64,000 bases of DNA, taken from NCBI GenBank assembly GCA_044228435.1, contig JBGAUW010000009.1, positions 124,001-188,000 of the forward strand, in the 5' to 3' direction. Within the stretch, counting starts at the first letter, position 1. The number at the start of each line of letters is the position of its first letter. Below are positions 25,840 to 34,235 of the stretch, piece by piece. The DNA is from Bog-950 sp044228435 (GTDB lineage Bacteria; Bacteroidota; Bacteroidia; Chitinophagales; LD1). The position numbers and the translations under genes were made by a program. The notes beneath the pieces were generated by a model, which made no database searches, was not told the DNA's origin, and saw nothing but the letters and a program-made list of their open reading frames with translations.

Positions 25840-26802
25840 CTAAGCAAGGGCTTTATTAACCGCCTGCTCTATATCAGCCAGAATATTATCGGAGGTGTTT
25901 CGAACAAATTTTTTACCCGTAATCAACTCAAATAATTCAATGTATCGCTCACTTACTACGGCAACAAACTCATCAGGCATAAAGGGCATTTGCTGGCCCT
26001 CTTTTCCTGCAAAATTATTTGCCATTAACCATTCACGCACAAACTCTTTGCTTAATTGTTTCTGAGGTTCGCCCGCAGCCTGACGTTGTTCGTACCCTTC
26101 TAAGTAAAAATAGCGCGACGAATCCGGGGTATGAATTTCATCTATTAGCACAACTTTCCCATCACTAATACCAAACTCATATTTGGTATCCACCAAAATA
26201 AGACCTCTTTCGTTAGCCATTTTTTGTCCGCGCTCAAATATTTTATGCGTATAGGCCTCCATTTGCAGGTAAATATCCTCGCTCACAATGCCACGGCTTA
26301 AAATATCCTCACGCGCTATATCTTCATCGTGGCCTTCAACAGCCTTTGTAGAAGGGGTAATTATATTCTTAGGTAATTTATCATTCTCCTTTAAACCTTC
26401 AGGCAAAGTTACACCACACAATATTCTTTTTCCGGCGTTGTATTCGCGTGCTGCATGCCCTGCCAGGTAGCCGCGTATAACCATTTCAATACGTACAGGT
26501 TCGCAACGCATACCAATGGATACATTTGGATGGGGCACCGACTGCAACCAATTAGGGGCTATATCTTTTGTAGCATCTAAAAAGTGCTGCGCCAGTTGAT
26601 TTAGCACCGCCCCTTTATGCGGTATTGGCTTGGGCAATATGTGGTCGAAGGCCGAAATCCGGTCGGTGGCAACTACTACCAGCTTATTGCCAATAGTATA
26701 AACATCGCGCACCTTGCCGTGGTAAACAGCAGTTTGATTGGCAAACTTAAAGTTAGTTTCTCTAATTGCTGGTTGGTTGTTCGTCAATTGCTCGGGTTTC
26801 AT
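25840..26802 (-). CDS. purC: Phosphoribosylaminoimidazole-succinocarboxamide (SAICAR) synthase
   Basis: Joins CAIR and aspartate with ATP in purine synthesis. Conserved parts are YHGKVRDVYTIGNKLVVVATDRISAFDHILP (residues ~28-58), then EMVIRGYLAGHAAREYNAGKRI (~105) and LVDTKYEFGISDGKVVLIDEIHTPDSSRYF (~200). 320 residues is the long form usual in Bacteroidota. The ATG at 26802 gives a 41-nt overlap with the end of the phoH gene; no later Met suits, as the next precedes too little of the fold. Probably co-transcribed with phoH. Confidence 0.95.
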   Translation of the reverse strand: MKPEQLTNNQPAIRETNFKFANQTAVYHGKVRDVYTIGNKLVVVATDRISAFDHILPKPIPHKGAVLNQLAQHFLDATKDIAPNWLQSVPHPNVSIGMRCEPVRIEMVIRGYLAGHAAREYNAGKRILCGVTLPEGLKENDKLPKNIITPSTKAVEGHDEDIAREDILSRGIVSEDIYLQMEAYTHKIFERGQKMANERGLILVDTKYEFGISDGKVVLIDEIHTPDSSRYFYLEGYEQRQAAGEPQKQLSKEFVREWLMANNFAGKEGQQMPFMPDEFVAVVSERYIELFELITGKKFVRNTSDNILADIEQAVNKALA

Positions 26803-27742
26803 TTAACTTATCGTATGCTTTAATAATTTCTTTTACTAAACGGTGCCTTACCACGTCGCTTTCGTTAAGCATAATGGTAGAAATACCTTCTATAGGCTTT
26901 AATATGCGCAAAGCTGTATGCAAGCCCGATTTAACTTTAGGGGGCAAATCTATTTGTGTTGGGTCGCCGGTTATTACACATTTAGAGTTAGACCCTATAC
27001 GGGTTAAAAACATTTTAAGCTGCATATCGGTGCAGTTTTGTGCCTCATCCAACAGTATGAAAGAGTGGTCCAGCGTTCTACCGCGCATAAATGCCAGCGG
27101 GGCAACTTCTATCACCCGGTTTTCCATGTAGTAGGTCAACTTATCGGGTGGTATCATGTCATCCAAAGCGTCATAAAGCGGACGAAGATATGGATCGATT
27201 TTCTCTTTTAAATCTCCGGGTAAAAAACCAAGGCTCTCGCCAGCCTCTACAGCCGGACGCGTAAGTATAATTTTCTTTACGTTCTTCTCTTTCAGAGCTC
27301 TTACCGCCAAAGCTACAGCTGTATATGTTTTACCGGTACCGGCAGGCCCGATAGCGAAAACAATATCGTTCTTCTCGCTTTCTTTTACCATTTGCAACTG
27401 GTTTTCGGTACGGGCACGCACCAGCAAACCACCGTTGCCATATACAATTACATTATTGGCTTCCTTCTCTTTTTTCTCTTTAGGCTCATCGCCACTTAAA
27501 ATAATCGACTCAATATTATCCTCCGTAAGTTTACCATAGCGCTCTATATGATCAATCATGCGCTGCATTTTTTGCTTAAATACAGCTACATCATCGTTAC
27601 TCCCTTCAGCCTTTATGCTGTTGCCGCGGGAAACCATACGAAGAGTGGGAAAACTTTTACGGATAAAATTAAAACGGGAATTATTTACGCCGAAAAAGTC
27701 AATCGGGTCAATTCCTTCTATGTTGAAAGTTATTTCAGTCAA
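26762..27742 (-). CDS. PhoH-family ATPase
   Basis: A PhoH-like protein of 326 residues with an N-terminal KH-like region (1-100) and the ATPase domain. It has Walker A FAIGPAGTGKTYTA (~130), GESLGFLPGDLKEKIDPYLRPLYDAL (~170) and Walker B SFILLDEAQNC (~228), then VITGDPTQIDLP. PhoH proteins are linked to RNA metabolism. The start is a TTG at 27742: an in-frame stop lies 12-15 nt further up and no ATG or GTG lies between. The N-terminus from this TTG (TEITFNIEGIDPIDFFGVNN) matches the family. The end overlaps purC by 41 nt. Confidence 0.92.
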   Translation of the reverse strand: MTEITFNIEGIDPIDFFGVNNSRFNFIRKSFPTLRMVSRGNSIKAEGSNDDVAVFKQKMQRMIDHIERYGKLTEDNIESIILSGDEPKEKKEKEANNVIVYGNGGLLVRARTENQLQMVKESEKNDIVFAIGPAGTGKTYTAVALAVRALKEKNVKKIILTRPAVEAGESLGFLPGDLKEKIDPYLRPLYDALDDMIPPDKLTYYMENRVIEVAPLAFMRGRTLDHSFILLDEAQNCTDMQLKMFLTRIGSNSKCVITGDPTQIDLPPKVKSGLHTALRILKPIEGISTIMLNESDVVRHRLVKEIIKAYDKLNETRAIDEQPTSN

Positions 27743-27889
27743 ATTTCGTATAGTTTAGTACGGTGAAATTATATAAACGCTTAGTTTAAATAGTGTCTAT
27801 CAAAATATATCTATCAACATTTTTTTCCACCAAATAGCATTTGATACGAAAGCTATTTACTACACATTTGTTGTTGTACAACTATAGCC

Positions 27890-28657
27890 ATGGCATTGCT
27901 AACCCTTACTTCTGATTTAGGCACGCGCGATTTTTATCTCGCGGCCCTAAAGGGTGCAATTATTTCGCATTGTGGTAACATACCTATGCTGGATGTAACC
28001 CATGCCGTAAAGCCATACGATATTAAAGAGGCTGCATTTACGGTACGTAACGCTTATAAATATTTTCCGGCAGGTACCGTTCACTTGGTGCATGTAAATG
28101 CGGCAGATGCCAATGCAAAGCTTTTGGTTGCCATTGCCGACGGCCATTATTTTATAACATTCGATAATGGCTTTCTATCCCTGGCGTTTGAAAAAACACC
28201 CCATCAAACATACCAGGTAAACGAAGAATTGCTGGAGAACAATTCGTTGCTGTATGAAGCCGGCATTGCCAAGGTAATTGAACTTTTGTGGAATGAATAC
28301 AAGCCTGCCGATTTTGGGCACTTAACAACCGAAACAGTTAACTACCGCCTGCTTCAGCCTATATCATCCATTGGCTCGGTACGAGGAACTATTGTTTATA
28401 TCGACCATTATGGAAACGCCATAACCAACATTAGCCGTAAAATGTTTGATGAGTTTATTGGCGAAAGGCGTTTTACCGTTTTAGCCAACGTAGGTCAAAC
28501 CAAAGTAATTAGCAAGCAATACAGCGATGCCGAAGAGGGCGATATGGTTTGCCTTTTTAACGCAGCCGGCTACCTGGAGGTAGCCATGAACAAAGGTAAA
28601 GCAGAGCTGTTGATGGGGCTAAAAATAGATATGCCGGTAATGATAATTGCCGATTAA
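27890..28657 (+). CDS. SAM hydroxide adenosyltransferase (DUF62, fluorinase/chlorinase-like)
   Basis: 255 residues. The start MALLTLTSDLGTRDFYLAALKGAI, then LDVTHAVKPYDIKEAAF (~40) and the second-domain motif SVRGTIVYIDHYGNAITNI (~170) mark the SAM_adeno_trans family. Most bacterial members hydrolyse S-adenosylmethionine to adenosine and methionine rather than halogenate. The insert loop specific to the fluorinase is not obvious, so hydrolase activity is the better guess. It is divergent from phoH and followed after 8 nt by the small monooxygenase gene, probably one operon. Confidence 0.88.
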   Translation: MALLTLTSDLGTRDFYLAALKGAIISHCGNIPMLDVTHAVKPYDIKEAAFTVRNAYKYFPAGTVHLVHVNAADANAKLLVAIADGHYFITFDNGFLSLAFEKTPHQTYQVNEELLENNSLLYEAGIAKVIELLWNEYKPADFGHLTTETVNYRLLQPISSIGSVRGTIVYIDHYGNAITNISRKMFDEFIGERRFTVLANVGQTKVISKQYSDAEEGDMVCLFNAAGYLEVAMNKGKAELLMGLKIDMPVMIIAD

Positions 28658-28665
28658 TAAATACC

Positions 28666-28959
28666 ATGCTGGTACGAATAGTAAAACTGACGTTTGCCCC
28701 TGATAAAGTGACCCACTTTATTGCTGCATTTAATGACCGTAAAAATTTAATAGCCGGCTTTGAAGGTTGCAGAGGGGTTGAATTGCTACGCGATACAGCC
28801 AACCCAAATATATTCTTTACCTACAGCCATTGGGACAAAGCCGAAAGCCTTGAAGCATACCGCAAATCAGAATTATTCAACACAGTTTGGAGCACAGTTA
28901 AACAATGGTTTAATGATAAGCCAGAGGCATGGAGCGTGATGGTGATAGAAAAGGCCTGA
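28666..28959 (+). CDS. Antibiotic biosynthesis monooxygenase (ABM)-fold protein
   Basis: 97 residues of the dimeric alpha-beta ABM fold. It starts MLVRIVKLTFAPDKVTHFIAAFNDRKNLIAGFEGC, with the core GVELLRDTANPNIFFTYSHWDKAESLEAYRKSELF, the usual 'W....dl..y..s..f' motif. Members include cofactor-free quinol oxygenases and heme-degrading enzymes, and many are of unknown use. It lies 8 nt after the SAM hydroxide adenosyltransferase gene and is followed by a very strong terminator. Confidence 0.87.
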   Translation: MLVRIVKLTFAPDKVTHFIAAFNDRKNLIAGFEGCRGVELLRDTANPNIFFTYSHWDKAESLEAYRKSELFNTVWSTVKQWFNDKPEAWSVMVIEKA

Positions 28960-28996
28960 GAGAAAAAGAGTAAATCAAAAGCATACTAACCCTAAC

Positions 28997-29050
28997 TGAT
29001 AATAAATAAAAAAGTCCCGTTAAACAACGGGACTTTTTTATTTATTATCA
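28997..29050. terminator. Bidirectional terminator, perfect 25-bp stem
   Basis: A perfect 25-bp inverted repeat with loop AAAC. The GC core is GTCCCGTT/AACGGGAC, flanked by an A6 and a T6 tract and further paired A/T sequence. It ends both the monooxygenase gene (plus) and the lamin-tail gene (minus). Confidence 0.93.
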
Positions 29051-29061
29051 GCACTGTATTG

Positions 29062-30777
29062 TTACTGGATTGTAACTTTAATGCGCGAACTTAAATTACC
29101 TGTTTTTACTTCTACTATATACATACCTGTAGTTAAGTTACCGGTAGAAACGTTCAGTTTAGAAGAGTTTTCTTTAGTGTAGTAAACCATTCTTCCGGCA
29201 AGGTCAAACAAAGTAACCTCAGCGCTATTTTCAATACTATTTAATTCGATAGTAAAGTTTCCGTTATTAGGGTTAGGGTAGATACGGCTGATATTGCTTA
29301 CAGCTTCGTTTAATCCGGTAGGCAGTGGGCTAAGTGCACACGCTGTTTCACTAGTAGGGCCGGTGTGGGCACCTAACTGAACACTATCCGTAGGCAACAC
29401 CGACCATTGTGCAACAGCAACCGACCAGTTAGTGTTTCCTTTTTTAACGTTGCTGTTTCTTACCAGCGTTCTATTTTGTGTAGAACCCGAACCTACAGGC
29501 CAAATCTGGTTTTGCCCAATAACTCCAACTATATCCAATGTATCGATTCCACGTAACAATACAATAGCATCATCACCATTAAAATTAACTGCATTGTTTG
29601 TAGTTACGGTATCCGCGTAAGGCTTTAAGGTATCTGCAGCACTATATACTACAACATATACATCGCCGGCCGCAAGGTTTCCGGTAAGATTAAAAGTGCC
29701 ACTTGGTGTTACGCCACCGTTTGAGTAAGCCTGTATTTTATAGCCATCTAAAACAACTGCTGCATTGGTTGGATTGTAAATTTCAAGGGCTTTATTGCTT
29801 GCAGAACCTTCAACATATTCTGAGAAGAAAAGAGTAGCGCAGCTATCAACACCTGCTGCAGCCGGAGCAGTTAGGTTAAGCGTAAATATAGAATCGGGGC
29901 CAATTACCAGACCAGTAGAAGGGTTAATCAATTTGAACACAAATGTATGCGCACTACTGTCGGTATTCGTTACGTTAACGGTTAAGCTGCGCTGTACAGC
30001 ACCCGACGGAAACCCAAGTGTCTGAGTAGTGTAATTATTAAGGAAGGCTGCATTATTGCTGGTTAAAGCAATATCTACATGCATTGAATCGGTATGAGGT
30101 AAACTTAACTGAACAGGTAAGCTATAGTTACCCGTAATAGCGGTAAGAGTTCCGCTTGTAGGTGAAAAATTAGCAATGGTATCCTGCGGTGTTGTTACAC
30201 AAGGCGTAAGTCCGGTAGGTCCGGTATGTAATCCAAGGCGGAAAGTATCTAAAGGGAAAACTAGCCATTGGGTAGTATCCCAGGCGGTTACACCTTGTTG
30301 AACGCTGCTTTTACGTATAAGTGTATGGTTAACCGTTCCATTAGTATCTCTACCAACGTTCCATGCCGTACCGGGGTCGTTACCAAGTATACCAAACACG
30401 TCAATTACTGTGGTACCATACATTAATTGCACCGCATCATCCCCATTAAAATTGGTTACACCGCTAAGCGTATCGGCCTTTGGTTTAATACTAACCGAAT
30501 CGGCTTGGCTGTTGGCTATTACAAAAACATCACCGGGTGCTATAATGGCACTCGCATTAAAGTTTAAAGTAGAGCCAGCGCTGGTACTACCATTATTATA
30601 CAGAACCACTTTGTAACCAAACAGGCTAACCGGGGCCGAAGTAGGGTTATAAATTTCGAGGGCCTTGTTGTTACCTGAACCTTCTATGTATTCCGAGAAG
30701 AAAAGTTTATTACAGGGTTGGCCGAATAGTGATGCTGCAACCATTACAGCCATCATCAACGAGTAGACTTTTTTCAT
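29062..30777 (-). CDS. T9SS-secreted protein with two lamin-tail domains
   Basis: From the ATG at 30777 the protein has 571 residues; a TTG two codons earlier is less likely. The signal peptide (MKKVYSLMMAVMVAASLFG) precedes two lamin-tail (LTD) domains, each starting 'LFFSEYxEGSxxNKALEIYNPT' (near residues 23 and 310) and containing FNGDDAxxLLxG. Between them is a ~100-residue Ig/cadherin-like segment. A type A T9SS domain (IYPNPNNGNF to the end) closes the protein. LTD domains often accompany secreted nucleases and phosphatases in Bacteroidota. No catalytic domain is present here, so binding or adhesion is likely. Confidence 0.88.
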   Translation of the reverse strand: MKKVYSLMMAVMVAASLFGQPCNKLFFSEYIEGSGNNKALEIYNPTSAPVSLFGYKVVLYNNGSTSAGSTLNFNASAIIAPGDVFVIANSQADSVSIKPKADTLSGVTNFNGDDAVQLMYGTTVIDVFGILGNDPGTAWNVGRDTNGTVNHTLIRKSSVQQGVTAWDTTQWLVFPLDTFRLGLHTGPTGLTPCVTTPQDTIANFSPTSGTLTAITGNYSLPVQLSLPHTDSMHVDIALTSNNAAFLNNYTTQTLGFPSGAVQRSLTVNVTNTDSSAHTFVFKLINPSTGLVIGPDSIFTLNLTAPAAAGVDSCATLFFSEYVEGSASNKALEIYNPTNAAVVLDGYKIQAYSNGGVTPSGTFNLTGNLAAGDVYVVVYSAADTLKPYADTVTTNNAVNFNGDDAIVLLRGIDTLDIVGVIGQNQIWPVGSGSTQNRTLVRNSNVKKGNTNWSVAVAQWSVLPTDSVQLGAHTGPTSETACALSPLPTGLNEAVSNISRIYPNPNNGNFTIELNSIENSAEVTLFDLAGRMVYYTKENSSKLNVSTGNLTTGMYIVEVKTGNLSSRIKVTIQ

Positions 30778-30796
30778 ATTCAATATTTTGAGGTGC

Positions 30797-30804
30797 CAAA
30801 TGTA
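30797..30804 (-). promoter_or_regulatory. -7 box TACATTTG before the lamin-tail gene
   Basis: On the minus strand TACATTTG matches TAnnTTTG, 19 nt before the ATG at 30777. TTTG occurs 25 nt further up, slightly too far for an ideal -33 element. Confidence 0.45.
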
Positions 30805-30847
30805 TTAGAAAAAACCATTGCCATAACAACAAATTGTTACCGCTTTA

Positions 30848-32296
30848 TCAACGAACAATCATAAATTTACGAACGGCAGATTTGCCATCCATGCTTATGC
30901 GCAATAAGTAATTACCTGATTCGAATACGTTTGTAATCAATTGAAATTCAGCTTCGCCCGGTTTCTGCTCAAAAACAAGGCGGCCATAAATATCATAAAC
31001 CGAAGCTGTAATATCGCTAAATTGCTGGGTGGCCACCAGAACATTTAATACATCATTAGCCGGGTTAGGGTAAATTGTAAGATTAGCATCTAAAGCTACC
31101 TCATCTGCACCCGTAGATACGGTGCATTGAATTTTTGAAAGATTATCAAAATCAATACACTGCGCCCACTCCGGGTGATCTATAAAAGGATTGCGGTTAC
31201 GCTGCAACGAACTGATGTATTCATTTTTAGTACGCTCAAATTTATCGGGCGGATCTTGCTGGTTCCAAAGTTTTAAAATATTCTGGTCCTGGTCGGTGGC
31301 CTGGCTTAGCAGTTCATTTAAGCCCCAGCCACCTTCTAATCCATCATAGCAAATCATTTCATACATCATGGCGCGTGCAGCATCTCCTTTGCGGTTAGCT
31401 TTAGGCTCAAATACCGGTTTATTATTGGCATCGCGCCCGTATTTGCTTTCGCCATAGCTGCTGGTAAGGGTTACAATATTGCCCAAAGGGTTATTAGAGC
31501 GGGTGTTGTTTGGTGTACTGCGTGTTAAAAGCAGATTATAATAATCAGCACCCTCGGCATAATTTATAAGGCTGTTAGCACCATAGAGTGCAGCTGTTTG
31601 CATCCAGCTTTTACACAATACATGCTCGCGGTTATAGGCCTGGACATTAAAATCAAAGGGGCCCGTATATACAGTAGTTTCGTTGCTGTATTCACAGTTT
31701 ACCACCAGTTTACCTCCAATCGTATCGCGCTCGTAAATAGCAGGTATAATGTTGCTTTTATAGGCTGTATACTGTAATTGCGTGTGGCTGTTTATAAGAT
31801 TATTTAAATCACTAATAAACGAAGTGCCTGTAGGGTCGATGCCGGAATAATAGTTGCCTGCATCAGAAACCAGAGTAGATACTGAGCCCGACAAAGGGTT
31901 TGCCTGTAAGTAATTTATTTGCGAACCTGAACCGTTATAGGCGTAAATTTTAAAAAAATACTCCGTGCCTTCCAGCACCTCACGCACACTTTGAATGCTG
32001 GTAGCCCCTACATACATTACTTTGCAGGTGCTAAGGCCTTGGCCTTTTTGGTAAGTAACACCATCAACCGGCACATCGGTAACCGGCTGGCTGCCTTTTA
32101 AAATTATAAATCCATCCGCATTACTTGCCGTAAAACTCATGTTGAAGGTGTAAGCCTTTAAAGCGCCAAACTGTAAATTGGTAGGCTGAGCCGAGGGTTC
32201 TACCGCCTGGGCATTTCCTAAACTATAAACACAAACACACACAAATGTTAAGGCGCCTTTCAATATCAAATTCGTATAACAGTATAGAGATTGCAT
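30848..32296 (-). CDS. Endonuclease I-family secreted nuclease with T9SS type A domain
   Basis: 482 residues. A signal-like N-terminus (~1-30) and a fibronectin III-like segment (~35-140) precede an endonuclease I (EndA/Vvn-like) domain (~150-380). The domain keeps the metal/catalytic motif REH (VQAYNREHVLCKSWM), the asparagine-rich NNTRSNNPLG, and NKPVFEPKANRKGDAARAMMYEM, which is typical. The family motif D(L/Q)H(H/N)L is DYYNL here (residues 251-255), i.e. His to Tyr. A type A T9SS domain (IYPNPANDV) closes it. Expected outside the cell, degrading DNA or RNA, if active. Confidence 0.88.
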   Translation of the reverse strand: MQSLYCYTNLILKGALTFVCVCVYSLGNAQAVEPSAQPTNLQFGALKAYTFNMSFTASNADGFIILKGSQPVTDVPVDGVTYQKGQGLSTCKVMYVGATSIQSVREVLEGTEYFFKIYAYNGSGSQINYLQANPLSGSVSTLVSDAGNYYSGIDPTGTSFISDLNNLINSHTQLQYTAYKSNIIPAIYERDTIGGKLVVNCEYSNETTVYTGPFDFNVQAYNREHVLCKSWMQTAALYGANSLINYAEGADYYNLLLTRSTPNNTRSNNPLGNIVTLTSSYGESKYGRDANNKPVFEPKANRKGDAARAMMYEMICYDGLEGGWGLNELLSQATDQDQNILKLWNQQDPPDKFERTKNEYISSLQRNRNPFIDHPEWAQCIDFDNLSKIQCTVSTGADEVALDANLTIYPNPANDVLNVLVATQQFSDITASVYDIYGRLVFEQKPGEAEFQLITNVFESGNYLLRISMDGKSAVRKFMIVR

Positions 32297-32444
32297 AATT
32301 TTAAACTCGTTTAATAATTAAAATCGTTGTAACAGCTAAGCGGCGAAAATTTGCCGGACTATGAATATAAGTAATAAAGTCCGTTTGTGCATACCAAAGG
32401 GCACAGCCGTTCATTCAAGTTATAAACAGAACCGGTCAAGGTTG

Positions 32445-33485
32445 CTACTGCTTAACTTCTTTCAGCATTACACAATAGGTAGGGAAGTGATCACTGTATC
32501 CCCCATTATAAATTACACCATCGTAGGTACGCATAGGGTAACCTTTGTATTTGCCGCTTTTGGTAACCATAAAATTTCGGTTGAAAATATGAGCATCTTT
32601 ATAGAAAAAACCATCTTGTTGCTTTTTCAAAAATCCGCTGCTAATAATTATCTGGTCAAATAAGTTCCATGCATCGTTATAGGCCAATGTACCTATGCCT
32701 CTTTTGGTAAAATCAGCCCAGGGGTTATAAAGACCGCCATCTTTTACATCTGCTATTTTAAGTTTTGCACCCAGCACTTGTGTTACACTTGGGCTGGTTG
32801 GGTCATCATTTAAATCGCCCATTACAATAACCTTGGTATTAGGGTCAATGGCCATTAGCGAATCAATTACGTGTTTACTAACGCCGGCAGCCGAGGCGCG
32901 GGCTGCAGCACTTGCCTCTTCTCCTCCTCTGCGCGATGGCCAGTGATTAACAAATACGTGAACCATTTCGCCATCATATAAACCGCTTACCCAAAGTACA
33001 TCGCGGGTGTAATGAAGGCTGCCATCGGGGTTCGCCATACGAACAAACAAAGATTGGCTTTGCTTTACTTTAAAATACCTTGGGTTGTAAATTAAAGCTG
33101 GGTCAATACTACGGTCATCCGGCCCATCGTAATGCACAATTTTTAAATGCCGGTTGGCTAATCCGGGCTGTGCCACCAAATCCTCAAGCACCTTAGTGTT
33201 TTCAATTTCAGCTACACCTAATATCGAAAACCCATCGGGCGACACATCAGTACCTATTTGAGAAAGCACTTCGGTAAGTTTACCTATTTTATCCAGGTAA
33301 ACCTTAGGAGTATAATGGTTGGCTCCATTTGGGGTAAAATCCTCATCGTTTTTATTAGGATCGTCTAACGTATCAAAAAAGTTTTCGAGGTTGTAAAATG
33401 CAACCACGCCCACCTTATACTTCTTATCTTGTGAGAAACTTACTAGCCATAACAGGCTAAAAAAAACCGCAAAAATCTTCTTCAT
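32445..33485 (-). CDS. Secreted endonuclease/exonuclease/phosphatase-family protein
   Basis: 346 residues with signal peptide MKKIFAVFFSLLWLVSFSQ. The EEP (DNase I-like) fold is shown by VVAFYNLENFFDT (~29), GVAEIENTKVL (~110), VFVNHWPSRRGG (~175), VIVMGDLNDDPTSPSV (~215) and the final YSDHFPTYCV. The residues expected for metal and catalysis (N in YNLEN, E in AEIEN, H in NHW, D/N in GDLND, SDH) are all present. It is probably an extracytoplasmic nuclease or phosphodiesterase. No T9SS domain, so periplasmic. 80 nt downstream of DUF4159 and likely with its own promoter. Confidence 0.92.
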   Translation of the reverse strand: MKKIFAVFFSLLWLVSFSQDKKYKVGVVAFYNLENFFDTLDDPNKNDEDFTPNGANHYTPKVYLDKIGKLTEVLSQIGTDVSPDGFSILGVAEIENTKVLEDLVAQPGLANRHLKIVHYDGPDDRSIDPALIYNPRYFKVKQSQSLFVRMANPDGSLHYTRDVLWVSGLYDGEMVHVFVNHWPSRRGGEEASAAARASAAGVSKHVIDSLMAIDPNTKVIVMGDLNDDPTSPSVTQVLGAKLKIADVKDGGLYNPWADFTKRGIGTLAYNDAWNLFDQIIISSGFLKKQQDGFFYKDAHIFNRNFMVTKSGKYKGYPMRTYDGVIYNGGYSDHFPTYCVMLKEVKQ

Positions 33486-33504
33486 GCTAAATTTATTTGG
33501 GCGT

Positions 33505-33512
33505 CGAAAATA
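33505..33512 (-). promoter_or_regulatory. -7-like box TATTTTCG before the EEP gene
   Basis: On the minus strand TATTTTCG is one change from TAnnTTTG and sits 19 nt before the ATG at 33485. Confidence 0.35.
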
Positions 33513-33565
33513 TTATAATTCCGCACCTTGTAAACAATGGAATGTTTATGGTATTGCTAAGATAA

Positions 33566-34228
33566 TCAGTTGGCAAATACGTAACGGATGATGTTTGCAC
33601 CCATTTTTAGTGCTTTTTCATGTGCTTCGGGGGTATCCTTGTGTACACTTAAATCCTCCCAGCCATCGCCTAAATCGCACTCGTAAGTATATAGCACAAC
33701 CAACCGGCCTTCGTAAAACAGTCCAAAAGCCTGTGGCGAAGTGCCATCATGTTCATGTATTTTGGGCAACCCACCCGGAAAATCAAATTTTTGATGAAAA
33801 ACCGGATGAGAAAAAGGAAGTTCTACCAATTTACTGCCAGCAAATAGCCGCTCAAATTGCGGTCTTATAAATTTATCCATTCCATAATTATCATCGGCAT
33901 GCAAAAAACCACCACCTATCAGGTAGGCTCGCAGGTTGTCTAATTCCTGCTCATTAAAAACCACGTTGCCATGCCCCGTCATGTGTACAAATGGATAATT
34001 GAATAACTCCGCACTACCAACTTCCACCGTAGGTATATCGGCTTCTATATTCATTCCCATTTTTTGGTTACAATATTTAGCCAGGTTAGGCAGCGAAGTA
34101 GGGTTAGCATACCAATCTCCTCCCCCATTATACTTAAGCAAGGCTATTTTCAATGGCTTATCGGGCAACGAAAAAGAAGTTGCCACCACAAAACCCAGAA
34201 TAAGAAAAAGCACTTTTTTCATGCTCAT
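33566..34228 (-). CDS. DUF4159 secreted/periplasmic protein
   Basis: I start at the ATG at 34228 (220 residues, MSMKKVLFLILG...), or 34222 for MKKVL. Longer frames run into rsmE and would bury the signal peptide. After the signal (ending TSFS) the DUF4159 fold follows: ALLKYNGGGDWYANPTSLPNL, FVHMTGHGNVVF, LRAYLIGGGFLHADDNYG and a C-terminal LVVLYTYECDLGDGWED. It is related in fold to class I glutamine amidotransferases, but no catalytic Cys is seen. Function unknown. Directly downstream of rsmE (7 nt), probably co-transcribed. Confidence 0.88.
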   Translation of the reverse strand: MSMKKVLFLILGFVVATSFSLPDKPLKIALLKYNGGGDWYANPTSLPNLAKYCNQKMGMNIEADIPTVEVGSAELFNYPFVHMTGHGNVVFNEQELDNLRAYLIGGGFLHADDNYGMDKFIRPQFERLFAGSKLVELPFSHPVFHQKFDFPGGLPKIHEHDGTSPQAFGLFYEGRLVVLYTYECDLGDGWEDLSVHKDTPEAHEKALKMGANIIRYVFAN

Positions 34229-34235
34229 AAAACTA

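Noticed and set aside
27890..28657. Fluorinase/chlorinase (halogenating enzyme) call
   Set aside because: The superfamily match is clear, but nothing supports halogenation: no insert loop specific to fluorinase and no halometabolite genes nearby. The hydroxide-type hydrolase is the more common activity.
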